Made by a program: the position numbers and the translations under genes
The notes under the pieces: model-generated
What the model saw: only the letters and a program-made list of their open reading frames with translations
Database searches by the model: none
What the model was told of the DNA's origin: nothing
NCBI GenBank assembly: GCA_000499405.2
Contig: HG738137.1
Location: 22,530,603 to 22,594,602, forward strand
From: Onchocerca volvulus
Taxonomy: Eukaryota > Nematoda > Chromadorea > Rhabditida > Onchocercidae
Direction: 5' to 3'
Length of the DNA: 64,000 nt
Shown here: positions 57,701 to 64,000 of the stretch, piece by piece
Layout: each line of letters starts with the position of its first letter
How positions within the stretch are numbered: position 1 is the first letter of the stretch

Positions 57701-57890
57701 CTATCAACAAAGCTCAGGGTTAATCTTTGAAATTGTGCGTGTTTAGATGTAGATCGGATTATTTCTCACATGGATAATTATATGTTGCGTGTTTTAGAGT
57801 CGGCAAATAAACAATCTCTATATTTAAGCAGAAAATGGAACCACAAAGATTATTGTACAAGGGCAAGCATTATGAAATTGAACATATTAG
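54731..57890 (+). mobile_element. Degenerate, internally deleted Helitron
   Basis: The 5' end is TCTATATAAATAAAAATG at 54731 with A before it. From about 55520 to 57250, in broken frames, lies the upstream and Rep part of a Helitron protein: PLKTLLVGYKIRKYNS with FQMTSFGAE, then HPDLIITFTCNPVWDS, then RVFRQKLKSLMDFTVKHEVF and SIEWQKKKLSHAHILIRL, which includes the HxH of the rolling-circle nuclease. At 57368-57730 the sequence jumps to the C-terminal Pif1-like helicase end (YPIEFLNS, LQLKIDVPIIMFRN, NVIEATIL). Most of the helicase, including its Walker motifs, is missing. Several stops and frameshifts make it inactive. The 3' end is not identified, so the right boundary is approximate. Confidence 0.85.
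55023..55093. repeat. 30-bp inverted repeat (hairpin) in the Helitron leader
   Basis: The arms 55023-55053 and 55064-55093 are complementary except for one deleted base and one mismatch, with a 10-nt loop. The core is TTTAAATAAGCGC mirrored by GCGCTTATTTAAA. A related half-site occurs in the Helitron fragment of the PEX1 intron near 43572. Confidence 0.85.
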
Positions 57891-58408
57891 AAACGTGAGC
57901 TTTCTCTTTTCTTTTCTTTTCCACTTAATTATACTGAGATACTGTCGGAAAATCCGAAATAATTTTTTAAAATAACTTTTGTGTTTCAAAATACTTAACT
58001 ATAAAAAATTGTTCTATTTGAATCGTTACCCAATTCAAATGTAACATCCGATATGTTGAACATGTAACATGTAAGATTTTTCACATCCGATATGCTAATT
58101 ATTACAAAAATTATATAGAGATTGGTATGCTTTCTTTTACCAATCTCTTACACAGCATAAGAAAGCTACGTAATTCTTTTTTTTGTATTCTATAAGCCAC
58201 ATCCGCTTATACAGGATAGAAGAGTTATTTTGTGCTAGTTGCTGGTGTGGTAAATTCGACTGCGGTAATTTTTGACTGTTGTAATTGTAGCTAGTGACTG
58301 TTGTAAACTGTTATAATTTCGACCGTAAATTCTTCGAATTGGTAATCCTTGGCTGTTATAATTTTGATTCCATAAACTTCTACTTCATAATTTTCTATTA
58401 TATACATT
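57891..58408. other. Flank between the Helitron and the BEL/Pao 5' LTR, with LTR-like and repeated motifs
   Basis: TGTCGGAAAATCCGAAAT at 57943 resembles the LTR start at 58409, so part of a second or older LTR may be here. ACATCCGATATG occurs twice (about 58043 and 58085), and GACTGTTGTAA occurs repeatedly around 58266-58310. No gene is seen. Confidence 0.4.
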
Positions 58409-58597
58409 TGTCGGAAATTCCGAGAAATCCCGAGACATCAATTGTTTAGTTCAACCATTTTTGTTGTGCTGAATTGTTATCTTAATATGTAACCAATAAT
58501 TCAAATGTTGTAGTCTATTCTACGCGCCAATAAAGGCGCGGTCTCATGTATTATTAATGGCGCTTCATTGTAGGTCAAATTCGGTCATTGTCATGTC

Positions 58598-58609
58598 CCT
58601 ATAAATAAG
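58598..58609 (+). promoter_or_regulatory. Putative TATA box of the LTR promoter
   Basis: CCTATAAATAAG is the best TATA match in the LTR. Transcription would start near 58630, placing the spliced-leader sequence about 145 nt into the RNA. This is inference. Confidence 0.4.
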
Positions 58610-58775
58610 CATAATCCTCAGTATAGCCTCATTTTTATGGTTTTTTGTCTCAAGGTTAGATATTTAGTAGGTCAGGATTTTAGTCTCTTTTAGGATCATT
58701 GGAATTGTTGATATAACTGACATTGTAACAGTCATTGTCATTATCGTTGTCGTATTATCAACGTTTCATGATAAA

Positions 58776-58797
58776 GGTTTAATTACCCAAGTTTGAG
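58776..58797 (+). other. Exact copy of the nematode SL1 spliced leader
   Basis: All 22 bases of SL1 are present (the core reads TTACCCAAGTTTGAG). They are followed directly by GTGCTA, so the GT that follows the leader in SL RNA is kept but the rest of an SL RNA is not. It lies in the same orientation as, and upstream of, the gag-pol frame. A 22-base match by chance in 64 kb is negligible. Confidence 0.95.
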
Positions 58798-59055
58798 GTG
58801 CTACAATTCAACCTTTCGACAACCCAAATCAACGCAACTCCACACAACACAAAGTCAAGCAAACTCAACGCACCAATTCAACACAAGCGACCTCAAATCG
58901 ATACAATTCAACGCAATCCAAACCAATTCAGATCCGAAGATTTCTGGAAGCTAATCGACTAACGCAACAATCAAATCGCCTAGACTCACTGGTGATATTT
59001 GGCTATTAGTTGACATCACTCTCCACAATTGAGAAAAGTTCACGACAAAATTTAT

Positions 59056-59067
59056 TGGTGCCCGAGG
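59056..59067 (+). other. Putative primer-binding site of the BEL/Pao element
   Basis: TGGTGCCCGAGG begins with the TGG expected from pairing with a tRNA 3' CCA end and lies 11 nt before the gag-pol ATG. The tRNA is not identified. Confidence 0.55.
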
Positions 59068-59077
59068 TAAGGTAACG

Positions 59078-61663
59078 ATGTCAAGTAGCATTATTGCCAG
59101 TATCCAACCACCCAAAGCCAGGTTGACCTTTCTTCTTAAAGAGACAAACTCTTTAGAATTCGAATCTCCAGATCCAAACTTCTCGTTAGATCAACTTGGA
59201 ATCTTTTACACAACAAGGAAGCAAGTGCTCACAGAAAAATTCGATAGAGTCCAGTTATGTGTCAAGGAGCTAGAAAATGCTTATGATACATGGCTTAAAT
59301 ACATCCAAACCATCACTGCGACAAAGAAAAGGGAAGATGAAGAAAAGGCTTTCGAACAGGTCACAGAGAACGAGCATGGACTATTCCAAATAATTCATGA
59401 GGGGAAAGAAGCGCTGATAACGTTAGCAAGGTATAAGGATGATGCCGAGCAAAAATTAGAGCAGTTATTTAAGAGAAACAACAAGGAACTGGAAAGATCA
59501 ATCCCTTCCTCTAATCCTACTGTCAATCTTCCTCAATTATCTCTACCTACCTTCAATGGTGGTCCCAGACAATGGCGACAATTCTGGAGCAGTTTCGACG
59601 CAGCAGTCCATTCACAAACGATTCCCGAAATCCAAAAATTGAATTATTTGTTTTCATGTCTTAGAGGTAATGCTCTGCAAGTCGTATCAGGCTATGAAAT
59701 AGCGCCTGAAAATTACGAAGTGATTAGGCGACTGCTGAGAGATAAATATGGAGACCCTTCAACAATAAAGACGATATTATACAGCGAACTCCAAGCCATC
59801 AAAAGGAATGAAAAAGAATGGATGACCACGATTGAAAATGTAGAACGAGTGCTACGCCAATTGGAAGCCTTAGGAGAGAACATGGAACATTCAAATATCG
59901 AAACTACAATAGAAAGTAAGTTACCAGTATGGGTTCTGAATAAGGTATATACTCAAAAGAAAGTAGAAATGGCTTGGTCAGTTTCAAAACTTAGAGACTT
60001 TCTATCGAATATAGTTCATGTAACACAACAAGTCAACAATTGTCAGCACCCTTCCACATTTATGGACACTAAAGTTACAATTAGCAAGCTAGGACAACAA
60101 CCGAGATATATTCCTCGAGAAACATCAGCATTGTCAATGGTACATAACAATCCAAAACTTTCATCATCCGCAGCTCGAAGCAATCAGCATTCATCACAAC
60201 CCACTCTAAATAAAAGAAGGCCTTGTATATTCTGTACTCGAGATCATTGGGATAGCGAATGCGACATCTATCCAACTGCTAATGATAGAAGGAACCGTCT
60301 CAAGATGCTAAAGAAGTGCCTGATCTGTTTTAAAGACAATCACAATGGCGAAAGATGCAAAATCAAAAAACAATGTTTTTATTGCAAAGCCTCCCACAAT
60401 AGTGCCTTATGCGATAATAGAAGTACAATTTCATCGAACAGTTTGGTACATTCCGAAGTGAAGGATGATAACGAAATTCCCCAAAATCCTCAAGAAAAAG
60501 ATTGTTCAGCTTCCTTTTATAACTCAATCTACACCACTCGAACGAATACAACAAAGGAGACTTTACTCTTATGCAAGGAAGTAAAAGTTTTTAATCCAGC
60601 TCAACCTCAACGACAAGTGAAAGCCTTAGCACTATTCGACATAGGTTCACAACTCTCCTTCATTTCTCAGAAGTTATCGCATCAATTGAAGCTGGCAGAA
60701 TCAAACAAACAAATTATGAAAATAACTCCATTTGGTATGAGGAACCCAACGCTGTGTCCCGCGGCTTCTACGCAACTGAACGTGCAGACAACGGAAAACG
60801 GCGTTATAAGAATATGTGTTAATGTAGTCGAACACCTAACCAATGAATTGCGAGTTGTGGATACACCAAAAGAGATTCAACTTCAAGAATTAACAAATCA
60901 CTGGGAGAAACCCGACATACTCATTGGAGCTGACTATTTTTTCAAGTTTATCAAACTACAAGACGCACAAGAATTGAGTTCAGGTCACATGTTGGTACAA
61001 TCAGTGGTTGGTCCCATGATTGCCGGAAGTGGAAATATAATCAAACTTTGTCAAAATAATATTTCTTCACAAAATTTGGTGTGCACCGCTAAGGCTACTA
61101 TTAATTTAGAACTAGAAAACTTTTGGAGATTAGAATCAATAGGAATCCAAGAGTCTCCAAATGATAATAATGATGAAGAAGCTCTAAAACGCTTTCAAGG
61201 GACACTCATGAAAAAGGATGGTCGTTATCATGTCTGCTGGCCGTGGAAGGATTCTAAGCAAAATTTAAGCAACAACTATGGTTTATGCCTGGGACGTTTA
61301 AAGAACCTAATCAAAAAATTGCAACTTAAATCGCTTCTCCAGGTATATCATAACACAATCATGGAACAATTACAAGCAGATATGATTGAAGAAGTTCCTC
61401 ACGACGAAATAGATGTCATACATTATCTTCCGCATCATGAAGTGTGGAATCCTAACAAAAATACTACAAAATTAAGAATAGTGTATGATGCCTCGGCACA
61501 TCAAAAGGGTTGTAAAAGTCTGAACGAAGTTCTCCAAAGAGGTCCAATCATGTTACCTGATCTAGTCGGCATATTATTACGATTTCGAATGATGAGATTA
61601 GTCATAATTGCTGACATAGAAAAGGCTTTCCTACAAATAGGATTACAACCGGAGGAAAGAAAC
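59078..61663 (+). CDS. BEL/Pao gag-pol polyprotein, N-terminal part (gag, protease, start of reverse transcriptase)
   Basis: One uninterrupted frame of 862 codons that runs into an assembly gap. In order: a coiled N-terminal gag region; the DUF1759-type gag core (about 155-265, LPTFNGGPRQWRQFW); three CCHC-like zinc knuckles (about 382-450, such as CIFCTRDHWDSEC and CLICFKDNHNGERC); a retropepsin of the DUF1758 type with DIGSQLSF at about 521; then the Peptidase_A17 and reverse transcriptase start (TTKLRIVYDASAH, GPIMLPDLVGILLRF, ADIEKAFLQI). No stop interrupts it, so this part looks young. The protease motif has Ile where Thr or Ser is commoner. The start is the first ATG after the primer-binding site. 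Confidence 0.93.
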
Positions 61664-61844
61664 NNNNNNNNNNNNNNNNNNNNNNNNNNNNNNNNNNNNN
61701 NNNNNNNNNNNNNNNNNNNNNNNNNNNNNNNNNNNNNNNNNNNNNNNNNNNNNNNNNNNNNNNNNNNNNNNNNNNNNNNNNNNNNNNNNNNNNNNNNNNN
61801 NNNNNNNNNNNNNNNNNNNNNNNNNNNNNNNNNNNNNNNNNNNN
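61664..61844. other. Assembly gap (181 N) across the reverse transcriptase core
   Basis: A run of N. The coding frames on either side differ by one position across 181 bases. From family knowledge the missing part, which includes the catalytic Asp-Asp box, should be longer than 60 residues. The gap length is therefore probably not real. Confidence 0.95.
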
Positions 61845-62430
61845 TTATCCAATGATAAGGAATTCAACAAACGAATACCTGAGAATGATTTAAACAAAAT
61901 GAAAAAAGAAACCTTCTTCGGATACTATGCGGTTAATACTGGAACCCTGGTCAAACAAAAAACAAAAAGAACGATTCTACAATTCATCGCCTCACAATAT
62001 GATCCATTAGGATACTTAATTCCGATCATGGTAAAGTTTAAATTATTTATCCAGCATTTGTGGAAGGAAAAGTATGCATGGGATCAATCGATAAATGATA
62101 TCGATAAGGAACAGTGGGAAATTCTTATATCAGAATGGCCTAAAGAAGTAAAAGAGATACCTAGATTCATAACAAAAAATACCGATTCGATGGAACTCCA
62201 GATATTTACAGATGCGTCTAAAGTTGCCGATTCTGCTGCCGTCTATATTCGATATGTTGACGAAGAAAGTAAGATTACCAAATCTCACTTATTATATGCT
62301 AAATCTCGAATAGCGCCCGTCAAAGATATATCAATCCCAAAACTCGAATTGCTATCCATATTGATAGGAGTTAGAGCAGGCCAGTTCGTGTTAAACCAAT
62401 TATGGTGCCATGGAAAGGATGTTACTGGTC
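61845..62430 (+). pseudogene. BEL/Pao pol, end of reverse transcriptase and RNase H region (frame broken)
   Basis: Right of the gap the frame resumes with LSNDKEFNKRIPENDL and continues through ASQYDPLGYLIPIMVKFKLF and the RNase H part ([40 protein letters not shown]). It ends at 62438. The next conserved segment ([12 protein letters not shown]) is in another frame starting near 62402, so a frameshift or small replacement lies around 62400-62430. This copy could not make a full polyprotein without frameshifting. Confidence 0.85.
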
Positions 62431-63327
62431 AGATGTAAAATGTGCCCTTTTTTGGGTAAAAAATGAATCGAAATTACTTCCACGACTTGTTCAAAAACTA
62501 GCTGAAGAAATTCGAAATTCTCACTTTAAATTAAGATACATACCGAGTTCTCAAAATCCAACCGATATGGCTACAAGAGGAATTTCACCGACCAAACTTC
62601 GTCATAGCAGATTATGGTGGAATGGTCCGCACTGGCTAGATAAAGATCCATCACAATGGCCGAACGGTGAGCTCAGTTATAATGCAGAAGACGAAATCGC
62701 ACAAGCGGTAATGTCAAATTTAACGAAGGATATCACACATAATCAAGAAGAAGATAAAATCCAATTCATCGAAGCACATCGCTTTAGTAAATGGACTAAA
62801 ATAATTAGAGTAACTGTCTGGATTCTTCGATTCATCAAAAGGACTTGTAAAAATGCAATACCCTGGCTGAAATCATTGTCCATATCAGGAAGCAACATGT
62901 CAAAGGACGATTACAATCTAGCAGAGTGGTTATTAATTAGACAAGCACAATCGCAGAACCTAATGGGTGAAGAAATAGAGAAATGGAATCTCTTTCAAAA
63001 TGAAAAGGATAAGTTGTGGAGATCCAACAGTCGACTAGAACACTCAGAACTGGACAACGAAAGCAAATATCCCATTTACTTGCCAAATAAGAACGATATA
63101 ACTAAACTCATTATCTTGCAGCAACATGATAGGTTGTACCATGGTGGAATTGCACATACCTTATCTGCGATAAGGAGTAGATTTTGGATTCCGAAAGGAA
63201 GAGCAGCAATAAAACGAACGATATCTTCATGCATGGCTTGCAAGCGATGGAAAGCAAAACCCTTCAAACTGCCACCAATGCCAAGCCTACCAGAATCACG
63301 AGTACGGCGATCAAGAACATTCGAGCA
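62424..63327 (+). pseudogene. BEL/Pao pol, RNase H end and integrase zinc-binding domain
   Basis: The frame begins at [12 protein letters not shown] and passes [16 protein letters not shown], which are late RNase H segments. After a linker ([13 protein letters not shown]) comes the integrase H2C2 zinc finger: two His in [12 protein letters not shown] and two Cys in SCMACKRWK. The [10 protein letters not shown] linker that precedes the integrase core follows and the homology stops at about 63327. Confidence 0.85.
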
Positions 63328-63956
63328 GGATAATACGTCCCATCGATTTCATGTCACCTACGGCATCATTAGACATACCAATCAAACATGAAAACAATGG
63401 AGAAGAATATACTCCTTATGCATTGAAAACAAAGGATAAATTAATCAAACATTGGACAAGTACTCTCAAAACACTGGATATTTTTTGGAAATTATGGAGA
63501 GAGGATTATCTAGCAAGTTTAAGAGAACGTCTACAAAAAGAAATGCATTCACCTAGACTCACAGAGGAAAGACTGCCACAAGTAAATGAAATAGTTTTAC
63601 TGGTAGAGCCCAACGTCCCTCGTGGCATATGGAATCTTGCAAGGATAATCAAACTTAACAGAAGTCTGAACGGATGGATACGAAGTGCCACCATATAACT
63701 GCCAAATGGTAAACAACTCGATCGTTCTATAAATATGCTCTGCCCACTGGAAATCAACAGCGTTAATGATTTAAACAATACAGAGAACCTTTCGGAAGAC
63801 GACTCAGAAGAACCAGCGGCAAACCGAACCCGAAACTCCAAGGGAACAGCGACAATCACTAAGGCTACACCAAGGACAGCTGAATCAGACGAAGAACCGA
63901 TCGCTCGAAGAACCAGAACTGCAAAACAGCGGCAAACAAAACATCCTTCACCATGA
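63328..63956 (+). pseudogene. BEL/Pao pol C-terminal DUF5641 domain, integrase core deleted
   Basis: Directly after the zinc-finger linker, in another frame, come [17 protein letters not shown] and then WTSTLKTLDIFWKLWREDYL and EPNVPRGIWNLARIIKLNRS, the C-terminal domain of BEL/Pao integrases. The whole catalytic integrase core that normally lies between is absent. A stop (TAA at 63696-63698) interrupts the domain, since the same frame continues with LPNGKQLDRSINMLCPLEI. A charged tail with ARRTRTAKQRQ ends at 63956. Confidence 0.85.
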
Positions 63957-63977
63957 TTCCTATGCAGTCAATTTCTT

Positions 63978-64000
63978 TGGTCGCGGGAGTGTCGGAAATT
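63978..64000 (+). repeat. Polypurine tract and first 11 bases of the 3' LTR
   Basis: A G-rich tract (GGTCGCGGGAG, 63979-63989) precedes TGTCGGAAATT, identical to the 5' LTR start at 58409. The rest of the 3' LTR lies outside the window. Confidence 0.75.

Larger units (their letters stand above)
58409..59045 (+). repeat. 5' LTR of a BEL/Pao retrotransposon (3' boundary uncertain)
   Basis: The left end TGTCGGAAATT is repeated exactly at 63990-64000 after a purine-rich tract, so 58409 is the preferred LTR start. A TATA-like box (CCTATAAATAAG) lies at 58598-58609. The right end is set here just before the likely primer-binding site (TGGTGCCCGAGG at 59056), after ACGACA. An earlier end at CTACA (58805) is possible. 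The copy of the nematode spliced leader at 58776 lies inside. Only the first 11 bases of the 3' LTR are in the window, so the length cannot be confirmed. Confidence 0.65.

Noticed and set aside
58776..58797. An SL1 RNA gene at this place
   Set aside because: Only the 22-base leader and the following GT are kept. The downstream sequence does not resemble the rest of an SL RNA, and no 5S rRNA gene is adjacent.

Overview
This is a window of nuclear DNA from a nematode. It is AT-rich, the genes carry many short introns (most with TTTCAG-type acceptors), several start codons sit just downstream of a spliced-leader-type acceptor, and the exact 22-nt nematode SL1 spliced leader occurs once. Use of SL1 and an intact PEX1 gene argue against a Trichinella/Trichuris-type worm. 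The protein set would fit a spirurid or filarial nematode, but the species cannot be named from sequence alone.

Region by region: (1) 195-3269, minus, an SLCO/OATP organic anion transporter whose C-terminus lies beyond the left edge. (2) 8652-11278, plus, type I mannose-6-phosphate isomerase. (3) 13721-17408, minus, importin alpha of the alpha3/alpha4 type. (4) 18969-22480, plus, the co-chaperone ubiquitin ligase CHIP, with a mariner relic in its last intron. (5) 24036-30195, minus, STT3, the catalytic subunit of oligosaccharyltransferase. (6) 31332-46636, plus, the peroxisomal AAA ATPase PEX1. A complete CRAL-TRIO/GOLD gene lies antisense inside its 6.3-kb intron, and Helitron ends lie in another intron. 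(7) 47403-48736, plus, EMC4. (8) 49969-53640, plus, 4-hydroxyphenylpyruvate dioxygenase. (9) 54731-57890, a broken Helitron. (10) 58409 to the right edge, a BEL/Pao LTR retrotransposon with an assembly gap over its reverse transcriptase core, a lost integrase core and other breaks.

Exon models were built by hand. For every host gene except the PMI 3' end, one PEX1 junction, the last visible SLCO donor and the STT3 tail, exon phases join without conflict and give lengths normal for the family: PMI 404 aa, importin alpha 514, CHIP 289, STT3 711, CRAL-TRIO/GOLD 433, PEX1 1055, EMC4 176, HPPD 379.

Functionally the host genes are mostly housekeeping. PMI feeds GDP-mannose synthesis and STT3 uses the resulting lipid-linked glycan. 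EMC4 and STT3 act on ER membrane and secretory proteins. CHIP and importin alpha serve protein quality control and nuclear import. PEX1 serves peroxisomal import, and HPPD breaks down tyrosine.

The most unusual signal is the perfect SL1 sequence at 58776-58797 in the 5' LTR/leader of the BEL/Pao element, followed by GT and a C/A-rich, G-poor leader. Other notable points are the nested antisense gene, a head-to-tail junction of Helitron termini, several GC-AG introns, and terminal exons that are easy to miss.
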